DNA of 64,000 nt from Pseudomonas sp. Bc-h. Its GTDB lineage: Bacteria; Pseudomonadota; Gammaproteobacteria; Pseudomonadales; Pseudomonadaceae. Positions 8,117 through 16,794 of the stretch are shown here, in pieces. Where the stretch lies: contig NZ_MUIN01000006.1 in NCBI RefSeq assembly GCF_002080045.1, positions 83,387 to 147,386 on the forward strand. The letters are read 5' to 3'. The first letter of the stretch is position 1, and each line of letters starts with the position of its first letter. The notes below the pieces were generated by a model that made no database searches, was not told the DNA's origin, and saw only the letters and a program-made list of their open reading frames with translations. The translations under genes and the position numbers were made by a program.

Positions 8117-9054
8117 TGGCGAAAATTCTGACATTGACCATGAACCCAGCGCTGGACCTGACCGTACAGTTGGGCCCGTTGCACGTCGGCCAGGTCAACC
8201 GCAGCGAAGCGATGCTCTGTCACGCGGCGGGCAAAGGCATCAACGTCGCCCAGGTGCTGGCTGATCTCGGGCATGAACTGACAGTGGCCGGATTTCTCGG
8301 CGTCGATAATCAGCAGCCGTTCGAATCGCTGTTTGCCAAGCGCGGTTTTGTCGATGAGTTCGTGCGGGTGCCGGGCGAGACTCGCAGCAATATCAAGCTG
8401 GCCGAAAGCGGTGGCCGGATCACCGATCTGAATGGCCCTGGGCCCGAGGTCAGCGTTCAGGCGCAACAGGCGCTGGCCACTCGTGTCGAGCAGATTGCCG
8501 GCGATTTCGATGCCGTCGTCGTGGCGGGAAGTCTGCCCCGTGGTGTCGATGCCCAGTGGCTGAAAACGCTGTTGCTGCGCCTCAACGACATGGGCTTGAA
8601 AGTGGCGCTGGACACCAGCGGCGAAGCCTTGCGCGCAGGCCTCGAAGCCTCGCCGTGGCTGATCAAGCCCAACACCGAAGAGCTGGCCGATGCGCTGGAC
8701 GCGCCGATCATCTCTATCGCGGCGCAGGCTGCGGCCGCCGCCGCATTGCGTCAGCGCGGCATCGAGCATGTGGTGATTTCTCAGGGCGCAGAGGGCGTGC
8801 ACTGGTTCAGCTCAAGCGTTGCCTTGCAGGCGCTGCCGCCGAAGGTCACGGTCGCCAGCACCGTGGGCGCGGGGGATTCGCTGTTGGCGGGCATGGTTCA
8901 TGGCCTGCTGCTTGGCAGCAAGCCCGAGCAGACCTTGCGCACGGCCACGGCAATTGCGGCGATGGCAGTGACCCAGATCGGTTTCGGCATCAACGACACT
9001 GTGCAACTCAAGCGGCTGGAAGGCGGCGTCAGCGTGCGCGCACTGACCGAATGA
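8116..9054 (+). CDS. fruK: 1-phosphofructokinase
   Basis: A PfkB-family sugar kinase of 312 residues that phosphorylates fructose-1-phosphate to fructose-1,6-bisphosphate, and so removes the Cra inducer. Visible family motifs are the N-terminal substrate loop AAGKGINVAQVL (about residue 36) and the C-terminal anion hole with catalytic Asp, STVGAGDSLLAGMVHG (about residue 250). The ATG overlaps the fruB stop by one base. The gene is the second of fruBKA, with fruA starting 32 bases downstream. Length and motifs are normal. Confidence 0.95.
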   Translation: MAKILTLTMNPALDLTVQLGPLHVGQVNRSEAMLCHAAGKGINVAQVLADLGHELTVAGFLGVDNQQPFESLFAKRGFVDEFVRVPGETRSNIKLAESGGRITDLNGPGPEVSVQAQQALATRVEQIAGDFDAVVVAGSLPRGVDAQWLKTLLLRLNDMGLKVALDTSGEALRAGLEASPWLIKPNTEELADALDAPIISIAAQAAAAAALRQRGIEHVVISQGAEGVHWFSSSVALQALPPKVTVASTVGAGDSLLAGMVHGLLLGSKPEQTLRTATAIAAMAVTQIGFGINDTVQLKRLEGGVSVRALTE

Positions 9055-9086
9055 CGCCTGTAGAGAACAAGAAGAGAGGAAGTGTA

Positions 9087-10823
9087 ATGAAGTTAGCCAT
9101 TGTTACGGCCTGTCCGAACGGCAAAATCAGCAGTGTCCTCAGCGCTCGCTTGCTCGATGCGGCGGCGCAGCGTCAGGGCTGGAGCACCTGTGTCGAAGTG
9201 CACGACCCGCGTCATCCGGAAAAACAGCTGTCCGCCGCCGACATCGAAGCCGCCGACTGGGTGCTGGTGGTCAACACCGGGCCGCTGGATCTCACGCGTT
9301 TCTCCGGCAAGCGCCTGCATCAATCGACCCCGGCCCAGGCGTTGCAGGATATCGATGGTTTCCTGCGTTCGGCGAGCGAACTGGCATCGCTCTATGTCGC
9401 CAGCGACGTTGCACAACCAGCGCCTGCCGCTAACGCAACGCCTCGCCTGGTGGCCGTGACCGCATGTCCAACTGGCGTAGCCCACACGTTCATGGCGGCC
9501 GAGGCGATCCAGCAGGCCGCCATAAAACTCGGTTACGACCTGCAAGTGGAAACCCAGGGCTCTGTAGGCGCGCGCAATCCGCTCAGCGCCCAGGCCATTG
9601 CCGACGCCGACGTGGTGCTGCTCGCTGCGGACATCGAAGTTGCGACCGAGCGTTTTGCCGGTAAGCGCATCTATCGCTGTGGCACCGGCATCGCGCTGAA
9701 ACAATCTGAAGCGACTCTGAAAAAGGCGCTAGCCGAGGGCGAAGTCGAATCTGCGCTAGCAGCAGCGAAAGGCCCGGCGAAGAAGGACAAGACTGGCGTC
9801 TACAAACACCTGCTGACCGGCGTGTCGTTCATGCTGCCGATGGTGGTGGCGGGCGGTTTGCTGATCGCGCTGTCGTTCGTGTTCGGCATCACCGCGTTCA
9901 AGGAACAGGGCACCCTCGCGGCTGCGCTGATGCAGATCGGCGGCGACGCAGCCTTCAAGCTGATGGTGCCGCTGTTGGCGGGTTACATCGCTTACTCCAT
10001 CGCTGATCGACCGGGCCTTGCGCCGGGCATGATCGGCGGCCTGCTCGCCAGTACCCTGGGGGCTGGCTTCATCGGCGGCATCATCGCTGGTTTCCTGGCA
10101 GGCTACAGCGCTGCGGCGATCAATCGCTACGCGAAATTGCCGGCGAGTGTCGAAGCCCTCAAGCCGATCCTGATCATCCCGCTTCTGGCGAGTCTGTTTA
10201 CTGGCCTTGTGATGATCTACGTGGTCGGCAAACCGGTCGCCGGCATGCTTGAAGGCCTGACCCACTTCCTCGACAGCATGGGCACCACCAACGCGATCCT
10301 GCTGGGCGTGCTGCTCGGCGCGATGATGTGCGTCGATCTTGGCGGGCCGATCAACAAGGCTTCGTATGCGTTTTCGGTAGGCCTGTTGGCGTCGCAGAGT
10401 TATGCGCCGATGGCCGCTGCGATGGCGGCCGGCATGGTCCCTCCCATCGGCATGGGCATCGCCAGTGTCATCGCCCGCAACAAGTTCGCCCAGAGCGAGC
10501 GTGAGGCTGGCAAGGCGGCGTTCGTGCTGGGGCTGTGTTTCATCTCTGAAGGCGCGATTCCGTTTGCCGCGAAAGACCCGTTACGGGTGATTCCGGCAAG
10601 CGTCGTCGGCGGCGCGCTGACTGGAGCATTGTCGATGTTCTTCGGCTGCAAGCTCATGGCGCCCCATGGCGGGCTGTTCGTGATGCTGATCCCGAATGCG
10701 ATCAACCATGCGTTGCTGTACCTGCTGGCAATCGTCGTCGGCAGCGTGGTGACGGGCGTGTTGTACGCGGTGTTGAAGCGCCCGGAAGTCGTGGAGCTGG
10801 ATGCAGTGCCTGCCGGCGCTTGA
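9087..10823 (+). CDS. fruA: PTS fructose transporter subunit EIIBC
   Basis: The inner-membrane fructose permease of the PTS, 578 residues. The domain order is B'-B-C. A degenerate first IIB domain has Cys9 in VTACPNG, and the true IIB has the phospho-Cys127 in VTACPTGVAHTFMAAEAI. The IIC membrane part runs from about residue 235 to the end, with repeated Gly-rich transmembrane helices. The start at 9087 follows GAGAGGAAG; the longer open frame upstream is a shadow within fruK. The product delivers fructose-1-phosphate to FruK. The stop codon sits in the loop of a perfect 9-bp hairpin at 10811-10832. Confidence 0.95.
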   Translation: MKLAIVTACPNGKISSVLSARLLDAAAQRQGWSTCVEVHDPRHPEKQLSAADIEAADWVLVVNTGPLDLTRFSGKRLHQSTPAQALQDIDGFLRSASELASLYVASDVAQPAPAANATPRLVAVTACPTGVAHTFMAAEAIQQAAIKLGYDLQVETQGSVGARNPLSAQAIADADVVLLAADIEVATERFAGKRIYRCGTGIALKQSEATLKKALAEGEVESALAAAKGPAKKDKTGVYKHLLTGVSFMLPMVVAGGLLIALSFVFGITAFKEQGTLAAALMQIGGDAAFKLMVPLLAGYIAYSIADRPGLAPGMIGGLLASTLGAGFIGGIIAGFLAGYSAAAINRYAKLPASVEALKPILIIPLLASLFTGLVMIYVVGKPVAGMLEGLTHFLDSMGTTNAILLGVLLGAMMCVDLGGPINKASYAFSVGLLASQSYAPMAAAMAAGMVPPIGMGIASVIARNKFAQSEREAGKAAFVLGLCFISEGAIPFAAKDPLRVIPASVVGGALTGALSMFFGCKLMAPHGGLFVMLIPNAINHALLYLLAIVVGSVVTGVLYAVLKRPEVVELDAVPAGA

Positions 10824-10832
10824 GCGCCGGCA
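10811..10832 (+). terminator. Hairpin spanning the fruA stop codon
   Basis: TGCCGGCGC and GCGCCGGCA form a perfect 9-bp stem with a TTGA loop that contains the fruA TGA stop. It is GC-rich and ideally placed to end or stabilise the fruBKA transcript. It lacks a following T tract, so intrinsic termination is uncertain. Confidence 0.45.
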
Positions 10833-10908
10833 ACCTGCTCGCTGTCACATTCTCCCAACAATCCATTGTTAGGTTCCTCTCTTTGGTATTCGCCTGAGGA
10901 GGATAGAA

Positions 10909-12471
10909 ATGACCCGGTTCGACCTGACACGCCGTCGCATCATTCAAGCCGCTGGCGCCGGATTGCTCTTGCCGGGCCTGGCGCCTGCGGTCATTGCATC
11001 GGTCAAGGACCGTCCGAAGATGACCGATGGCGTGCAGTCCGGTGACCTGCAAGGCGATCGCGCCATGGTCTGGAGCCGCAGTGATCGCCCGTCGCGGATG
11101 GTGGTCGAGTGGGACACCCGCAGCATGTTCAGCAACCCGCGTCGCTCGGTCTCGCTGCTGGCCGATCAGCGCACCGACTTCACCGCCCGCGTCGAACTCA
11201 CCGGTTTGCCGACCGATCAGGCGATTTTCTATCGGGTGTTCTTTGAAGATGCCCAGACCGGCGTCGTCAGCGAACCCTGGTTCGGCCACCTGCGCAGCGT
11301 CCCACAAGCCCGTCGCGACATTCGTTTCGTCTGGAGCGGAGACACCGTGGGCCAAGGCTTCGGCATCAACCCGGAGATCGGCGGCATGCGCATCTACGAG
11401 GCCATGCGCCTGCGTCTGCCAGACTTTTTCATCCACAGCGGCGACACCATTTATGCCGACGGCCCGGTGCCTGCCGAAGTGGTCACGGAGAACGGGCGCA
11501 TCTGGCGCAACATCACCACCGAAGAGAAGAGCAAGGTTGCCGAAACCCTCGACGAATATCGCGGCGCCTACCGCTACAACCTGATGGATGAAAACCTGCG
11601 CCGCTTCAACGCCGAGGTCCCGCAGATCTGGCAGTGGGACGACCACGAAGTGAGCAACAACTGGTCGCCGAGCAAGCAACTGGACGAGCGCTACAAGGTC
11701 AAGGACATCCAGTTGCTGGCATCTCGCGGGCGTCAGGCGTTTCTCGAGTACGCACCGATGCGTTTGCAGAGTGCCGATAACGGCGGGCGCGTTTACCGCA
11801 AGCTCAGCTACGGGCCGATGCTCGATGTGTTCGTGCTCGACATGCGCAGTTACCGCGATGGCAACGACGCCAACCTCGCCGACAAACCGGGGCCGACCAC
11901 GGCCTTTCTCGGGCGTGAGCAACTGGACTGGCTCAAGCGCGAATTGCAGGCGTCCAGCGCGCAGTGGAAGGTCATTGCCGCTGACATGCCCATCGGCCTG
12001 GGCGTACCGGACGGTGAAGTCAGCCCTGGTGTCATGCGTTGGGAAGCGATTGCCAACACCGACAATGGCGCGCCCAAAGGCCGTGAGCTGGAAGTTGCCG
12101 AACTGCTCGGGTTCCTGCGCCAGCAGAAGATTCGCGACACCGTGTGGCTGACTGCTGACGTGCATTACTGCGCAGCGCACCACTATCATCCGGAACAGGC
12201 CGTGTTCCAGGATTTCGATCCGTTCTGGGAGTTCGTCGCCGGGCCTTTGAATGCGGGCAGTTATGGGCCGAACACGCTGGACAAGACCTTCGGCCCGGAG
12301 CTTGTGTTCCAGAAAGCCCCGCCGGCTCAGAACACCTCGCCCTTTGCCGGGTTTCAGTTTTTCGGCGAGGTGAACATCGATGGGCAGAGCGGCGAAATGA
12401 CTGTGACCCTGCGCGATCTGGATGGCGTGTCGGTGTTCGAGAAAAAGCTCGCGCCTGCTATTCCCGTCTGA
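10909..12471 (+). CDS. phoD: PhoD family alkaline phosphatase, Tat-exported
   Basis: A 520-residue secreted metallophosphatase of the PhoD family (phosphodiesterase/alkaline phosphatase, Ca/Fe cofactor in characterised members). The N terminus carries a twin-arginine signal (LTRRRIIQAAGAGLLLPG, residues 6-23). The PhoD N-terminal beta domain follows to about residue 130. The catalytic part has HSGDTIYADGP (about 176), WQWDDHEVSNNW (about 241-252) and TADVHYCAAHHYHP (about 415). Export through Tat would place it in the periplasm or outside. It stands alone between fruA and an AEC transporter, with a GAGGAGGATAG ribosome site. I do not see a clear Pho box upstream. Confidence 0.92.
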   Translation: MTRFDLTRRRIIQAAGAGLLLPGLAPAVIASVKDRPKMTDGVQSGDLQGDRAMVWSRSDRPSRMVVEWDTRSMFSNPRRSVSLLADQRTDFTARVELTGLPTDQAIFYRVFFEDAQTGVVSEPWFGHLRSVPQARRDIRFVWSGDTVGQGFGINPEIGGMRIYEAMRLRLPDFFIHSGDTIYADGPVPAEVVTENGRIWRNITTEEKSKVAETLDEYRGAYRYNLMDENLRRFNAEVPQIWQWDDHEVSNNWSPSKQLDERYKVKDIQLLASRGRQAFLEYAPMRLQSADNGGRVYRKLSYGPMLDVFVLDMRSYRDGNDANLADKPGPTTAFLGREQLDWLKRELQASSAQWKVIAADMPIGLGVPDGEVSPGVMRWEAIANTDNGAPKGRELEVAELLGFLRQQKIRDTVWLTADVHYCAAHHYHPEQAVFQDFDPFWEFVAGPLNAGSYGPNTLDKTFGPELVFQKAPPAQNTSPFAGFQFFGEVNIDGQSGEMTVTLRDLDGVSVFEKKLAPAIPV

Positions 12472-12483
12472 AGCCACCCTCAC

Positions 12484-12554
12484 TGTAGCTGTCCGGCTTG
12501 CCGGCGGTAGCGATTGTGCCAACCCCACCGCCGGCACGCGGGACTGCTACAGGA
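12484..12554. repeat. REP doublet (inverted pair)
   Basis: Two units of the main REP family in head-to-head order: left arm GTCCGGCTTGCCGGCGGTAG, right arm CCACCGCCGGCACGCGGGAC, flanked by TGTAG and CTACA. It lies between the convergent-free end of phoD and the AEC transporter, inside a 204-base gap that is otherwise unremarkable. Confidence 0.82.
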
Positions 12555-12675
12555 CGGTGCTCATCAGGCGCCATCAAAATCAATAGTTGTACGATCACTA
12601 AGCAATTCCCGGTAACACTTAGCCGCCTGCTGGCCTATCATTAGCCACCTAACGACGGCTCAGGGTTTGGCGTGC

Positions 12676-13617
12676 ATGCTGGCAATCTTTTGGGAGACCC
12701 TGAACATCACCGCACCGGTATTCGCCATGCTGTTTCTCGGCGTGGTGCTCAAGCGTGTCGGCTGGATCAACGACAGCTTCATTCACACTGCATCTTCGCT
12801 GGTCTTCAACTGCACAATGCCTGCGTTGCTGTTCCTCGGCATTATCCACGCTGACCTGCATGCGGCCTTGCAACCCGGCGTGCTGATCTACTTCATTGTC
12901 GCCACCCTGCTGGGTTTTGCGCTGGTCTGGGGCTGGGCGATCTATCGCGTACCCTTCGTCGAGCGCGGGATTTACGTGCAAGGGGCGTTTCGTGGCAATA
13001 ACGGCGTCATCGGCCTCGCGCTGGCAGCGAGCATGTACGGCGACTACGGCATCTCCCTCGGCGCGATCCTCGCCGCGTTGGTCATCCTGTTCTACAACAC
13101 GCTCTCTACCGTGGTGCTGGCCGTGTACAGCCCGGTGATCAAGTCCGACCCCTGGAGCATCTGCAAGAGCGTGCTCGCCAACCCGCTGATCATCAGCATC
13201 GTCGCGGCTACGCCTTTTGCTTATTTCGGGATCGGGTTGCCCAAGTGGCTCGACACTTCCGGCAGCTACCTGGCGCAGATGACGCTGCCGCTGGCGTTGA
13301 TGTGCATCGGCGGCACACTGTCGCTGAAATCATTGCGCGAAAGCGGCACCTTGGCGGTCAGCGCGAGCATGATGAAAATGGTCTGGCTGCCGCTGATCTG
13401 CACCATCGGCGCCTGGCTGTTGGGCTTTCGCCATGCGGAGTTGGGGATTCTGTTTCTGTACTTCGGCGCACCGACGGCGTCCGCCAGTTTCGTCATGGCC
13501 CGCGCGGCGGAAGGCAATCACGAACTGGCTGCGTCGATCATCGTCATGACCACCCTGGCGGCGGCGGTGACCACCAATATCGGAGTTTTCATTCTGCAGT
13601 GGGGTGGATGGATTTAA
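12676..13617 (+). CDS. AEC family transporter (auxin efflux carrier type)
   Basis: A 313-residue inner-membrane protein with about ten hydrophobic helices, of the auxin efflux carrier (AEC) superfamily. Bacterial members move malonate, malate or other small organic acids, and the substrate here is unknown. The start is set at the ATG at 12676 (MLAIFWETLNITAPVFAMLFLG). An in-frame TTG three codons earlier is possible. Family marks include the N-terminal helix with APVF and the mid-protein RGNNGVIGLALA segment (about residue 107). The second half ends in PTASASFVMARAAEGNHELAASI. It is a single gene; the ribosome site is weak. The next gene downstream is on the opposite strand. Confidence 0.88.
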   Translation: MLAIFWETLNITAPVFAMLFLGVVLKRVGWINDSFIHTASSLVFNCTMPALLFLGIIHADLHAALQPGVLIYFIVATLLGFALVWGWAIYRVPFVERGIYVQGAFRGNNGVIGLALAASMYGDYGISLGAILAALVILFYNTLSTVVLAVYSPVIKSDPWSICKSVLANPLIISIVAATPFAYFGIGLPKWLDTSGSYLAQMTLPLALMCIGGTLSLKSLRESGTLAVSASMMKMVWLPLICTIGAWLLGFRHAELGILFLYFGAPTASASFVMARAAEGNHELAASIIVMTTLAAAVTTNIGVFILQWGGWI

Positions 13618-13694
13618 GCCGCACGTATCGAGGCTTGATGCGCCGCTTCGGGCGTGGCCCCAATCCTGTGGGAGGGAGCTGCATCTTCCGAGTT

Positions 13695-14780
13695 CTAGTG
13701 CTGCCGTCGCCACGCCCTGACGGTGCCAACCAGAACGCACACCCCCAACACCGGCAGGGCATAGTGAATCATCAGCCGCTCCAGCCTGTCCGCGAGCGGC
13801 ATGCCGGTGGTGAACGAGATGATGTGCAGGCCGTACACCGCGTACAGCCCCAGTAACAGCAAGCCTTCGAGCCGCGTGATGCGATACCCGGAGTAGAACA
13901 GGGGTAGGCATAACACGGCGACACCCAGCATCACCGGCAGGTCGAAATCCAGCGCGTTGGGGGAGATCGACAATGGCGCCGAGGCGATCAGTGATGTGAT
14001 GCCCAGGACGCCCAGCAGGTTGAACAGGTTGCTGCCAATGATGTTGCCCACTGCGATGTCCCGTTCTCCGCGAAGGGCCGCAATCAGCGAAGTCATCAGC
14101 GCGGGCAGCGAGGTGGCAACGGCAATCACTGTCAGGCCGATCACCCGTTCCGATAGCCCCAGATCCTGAGCGACGACGACCGCCGCTCCGACCAGCAGAT
14201 GACTGCCCAGAATCAATGACGCCAGGCCGCAGGACATCAGCGCCAGACGGCCGAGAATGGGCCAGGTCTTGCGTCTGGTTGGCGCGTCTGGCGTCGCAGA
14301 ATGCCGAGCACCGTGAGCGAACTGGCGGATCACCACCGCCAGATAACCGGCCATGGCAATCAGCAGAATCACGCCATCAAGACCACTCAGCACGCCGTTC
14401 CACGCCAGCACCGCAACCAATGCCGTGGCGCCGATCATCAATGGCAGATCGACCCGCACCAGTTGCCGCGCGACACGCAACGGAATGATCAGCGCCGACA
14501 AGCCAAGGGTCACCAGAATGTTGAAGATATTGCTGCCAATCACGCTGCCCACGGCAATGTCGGTGCTGTCGGTGAGCGCCGCCTGAAGGCCGACAGCCAT
14601 TTGCGGCGCGCTGCTGCCCAGGGCAATGACGGTCAGGCCGAGGAACAGCGGGCGGGTTTTCAGCAGGGCAGCCAGAACCACGGCAGCACGCACCGACAGT
14701 TCAGCACCGATGATCATCAGCAGCAGCCCACCGATCAGTTCGATCAGAGTGGGCAGAGGCAGGGTAGAGAAGGCGAGAAT
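13695..14780 (-). CDS. Sodium/calcium exchanger family antiporter; probable ATT start
   Basis: An inner-membrane cation antiporter of the CaCA family (YrbG type). It has two homologous halves, each with the alpha repeat: GLTVIALGSSAPQMAVGLQAAL in the first half and GLTVIAVATSLPALMTSLIAALRGERD in the second. The first in-frame ATG (14717) would cut the first helix in half. The reading frame continues 21 codons upstream to a TGA, and those codons encode a hydrophobic run (TLIELIGGLLLMIIGAE) that completes it. The codon right after that TGA is ATT, six bases behind AAAGGTG, and I choose it as the start (361 residues). It lies 20 bases downstream of the RlpA-like gene, so the two are probably co-transcribed. 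A CTG start within this segment is the alternative. Confidence 0.8.
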   Translation of the reverse strand: MLAFSTLPLPTLIELIGGLLLMIIGAELSVRAAVVLAALLKTRPLFLGLTVIALGSSAPQMAVGLQAALTDSTDIAVGSVIGSNIFNILVTLGLSALIIPLRVARQLVRVDLPLMIGATALVAVLAWNGVLSGLDGVILLIAMAGYLAVVIRQFAHGARHSATPDAPTRRKTWPILGRLALMSCGLASLILGSHLLVGAAVVVAQDLGLSERVIGLTVIAVATSLPALMTSLIAALRGERDIAVGNIIGSNLFNLLGVLGITSLIASAPLSISPNALDFDLPVMLGVAVLCLPLFYSGYRITRLEGLLLLGLYAVYGLHIISFTTGMPLADRLERLMIHYALPVLGVCVLVGTVRAWRRQH

Positions 14781-14800
14781 TCAGGGCACCTTTGGATAGG

Positions 14801-15175
14801 TCAGTCGTCGAGGGCTTGCACCCGCACTTGGGCGGTTCCGCTGCGCAGCATACCCAATTGCGCGGCGGCTGCGCGGGATACGTCGATCAACCGGCCTCGC
14901 GTATGCGGGCCGCGATCGTTGATGCGGACGATGACCTTGCGATCATTGTCCAGATTGGTGACTTGCACGCGCGTACCGAATGGCAATTGGCGGTGCGCGG
15001 CAGTCAGGGAATTTTGGTCGAAACGCTCGCCGCTGGCGGTGCGTTTGCCTTGGTGGCGAGACCCGTAATACGAGGCGCCGCCGGTGGCGTTATAACCGTG
15101 TGGATCGATGATGCCTTCGCTGGCACAACCGGCCAGCAGGGAGAGCAGGGCGCAAGCGCCGAGGAGCCGCCACAT
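14801..15175 (-). CDS. RlpA-like double-psi beta-barrel lipoprotein
   Basis: A 124-residue lipoprotein of the RlpA family. The signal peptide ends in a lipobox LAGC (Cys16). The rest is a single DPBB domain with the typical ASYYGSRHQGKRTASGERF start, LPFGTRVQVTNL in the middle and VRINDRGPHTRGRLIDVS near the end. RlpA in P. aeruginosa is a lytic transglycosylase acting on peptidoglycan without stem peptides. This short form has no SPOR domain, so it is not the septal RlpA itself, and its activity is inferred. It precedes the antiporter gene on the same strand. Confidence 0.88.
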   Translation of the reverse strand: MWRLLGACALLSLLAGCASEGIIDPHGYNATGGASYYGSRHQGKRTASGERFDQNSLTAAHRQLPFGTRVQVTNLDNDRKVIVRINDRGPHTRGRLIDVSRAAAAQLGMLRSGTAQVRVQALDD

Positions 15176-15232
15176 GAATGCAGTCCTTTTATCGTGGGTT
15201 GGCCAGCAGGGAATTCCGGTTGCTGAGGCCCC

Positions 15233-15317
15233 TATAGCAGCCCGGCTTGCCGGCGGTAGCGATCATGAGGTCACCACCGCCGGCAAACGGAACACCGCCC
15301 GGCCGGACTGCTACAGA
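15233..15317. repeat. REP doublet (inverted pair)
   Basis: Left unit CCCGGCTTGCCGGCGGTAGC and right unit ending GGCCGGACTGCTACAGAGG, with ACCACCGCCGGCAAACGG between. It occupies the space between the 5' end of the RlpA-like gene and the 3' end of gatB, which are on the same strand. Confidence 0.8.
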
Positions 15318-15337
15318 GGCTCAGCGACGCAGATTGA

Positions 15338-16783
15338 TCAACCTTCCAGCTTGCGCTTCAACAGTTCGTTGACCTGAGCCGGGTTGGCCTTGCCTTTGGA
15401 CGCCTTCATCGCCTGGCCGACGAAGAAGCCGAACATCTTGCCGCGTTTGGCTTCATCGGCCGCACGGTACTGTTCGACCTGCTCGGCGTTGGCCGCCAGC
15501 ATGTCATCCAGAATCGACTCGATGGCGCCGCTGTCGGTCACTTGCTTCAGGCCGCGCTTATCGATGATCTCATCGGCGCTGCCTTCACCATTGGCCATGG
15601 CCTCGAAAACCATCTTGGCGATCTTGCCGGAGATGGTGTTGTCGGTGATGCGCTGCAGCATGCCGCCCAGTTGCTCGGCGCTGACCGGCGATTCATCGAT
15701 CTCGACGCCTTGCTTGTTCAGCAGCGAACCCAGTTCGACCATGACCCAGTTCGCGGCAAGTTTCGCGTCGCCGGCAATGCTCACCACCTTCTCGAAGTAA
15801 TCCGCCTGTTCGCGGCTGGAAGCCAGCACGCTGGCGTCATACAGCGAAAGGCCGAACTGCGACTGGAAACGCTCGCGTTTCTGCGGCGGCAGTTCCGGCA
15901 GGCTGGCGCGGGTCTTCTCAAGGAACGAGTCCTCGATGATCACCGGCAGCAGATCAGGATCGGGGAAGTAACGGTAGTCGTTGGCTTCTTCCTTGCTGCG
16001 CATGGCGCGGGTTTCGTTGGTGTTCGGGTCGTACAGGCGAGTCTGTTGAATGACTTTGCCACCGTCTTCGATCAGGTCGATCTGGCGCTGGATTTCGCTG
16101 TTGATCGCCTTCTCGATGAAGCGGAACGAGTTGACGTTCTTGATCTCGCAGCGGGTGCCGAATTCGACCTGGCCTTTCGGGCGAATCGAAACGTTGCAGT
16201 CGCAACGCAGCGAGCCTTCGGCCATGTTGCCGTCGCAGATGCCCAGGTAGCGGACCAGCGCGTGCATGGCCTTGACGTAGGCGACCGCTTCCTTGGCCGA
16301 ACGCATGTCCGGCTCGGAGACGATTTCAAGCAGCGGCGTACCGGCGCGGTTCAGGTCGATACCGGTCATGCCGCTGTAGTCTTCGTGCAGGCTCTTGCCG
16401 GCGTCTTCTTCAAGGTGGGCGCGAGTCACGCCGATGCGCTTGATGGTGCCGTCTTCCAGGGTGATGTCCAGGTGGCCCTTGCCGACGATCGGCAGTTCCA
16501 TCTGGCTGATCTGATAACCCTTCGGCAGATCCGGGTAGAAGTAGTTCTTGCGGGCGAACACGTTGTGCTGACCGATCTCGGCGTCGATGGCCAGGCCGAA
16601 CTTGACCGCCATCTGCACGGCTTCCTTGTTCAGCACGGGCAGCGTGCCGGGCATGCCCAGGTCGACGAGGCTGGCCTGGGTATTAGGCTCGGAGCCGAAC
16701 GTGGTGGCGCTACCGGAGAAAATCTTCGATTGGGTGGTGAGCTGGGTGTGAATCTCCAGCCCGATGACGACTTCCCATTGCAT
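15338..16783 (-). CDS. gatB: Asp-tRNA(Asn)/Glu-tRNA(Gln) amidotransferase subunit B
   Basis: The 481-residue tRNA-binding and kinase subunit of the GatCAB complex. This complex converts misacylated Glu-tRNA(Gln) or Asp-tRNA(Asn) to the correct amide form. It starts with the family hallmark [13 protein letters not shown]. Other conserved tracts are [14 protein letters not shown] (about 87), [28 protein letters not shown] with zinc-type Cys, and the C-terminal YqeY-like tail ([17 protein letters not shown]). It is last in the gatC-gatA-gatB operon; its ATG lies 11 bases after the gatA stop. Confidence 0.97.
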   Translation of the reverse strand: MQWEVVIGLEIHTQLTTQSKIFSGSATTFGSEPNTQASLVDLGMPGTLPVLNKEAVQMAVKFGLAIDAEIGQHNVFARKNYFYPDLPKGYQISQMELPIVGKGHLDITLEDGTIKRIGVTRAHLEEDAGKSLHEDYSGMTGIDLNRAGTPLLEIVSEPDMRSAKEAVAYVKAMHALVRYLGICDGNMAEGSLRCDCNVSIRPKGQVEFGTRCEIKNVNSFRFIEKAINSEIQRQIDLIEDGGKVIQQTRLYDPNTNETRAMRSKEEANDYRYFPDPDLLPVIIEDSFLEKTRASLPELPPQKRERFQSQFGLSLYDASVLASSREQADYFEKVVSIAGDAKLAANWVMVELGSLLNKQGVEIDESPVSAEQLGGMLQRITDNTISGKIAKMVFEAMANGEGSADEIIDKRGLKQVTDSGAIESILDDMLAANAEQVEQYRAADEAKRGKMFGFFVGQAMKASKGKANPAQVNELLKRKLEG

Positions 16784-16794
16784 GCGTTTTCTCC

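Noticed and set aside
10702..12537. Minus-strand 611-codon open frame
   Set aside because: Antisense to phoD, whose catalytic motifs and Tat signal are intact. The shadow has no domain pattern and crosses the phoD promoter and fruA end.
14801..15175. Septal lytic transglycosylase RlpA proper
   Set aside because: The protein is only 124 residues and lacks the C-terminal SPOR domain, so I call it RlpA-like.
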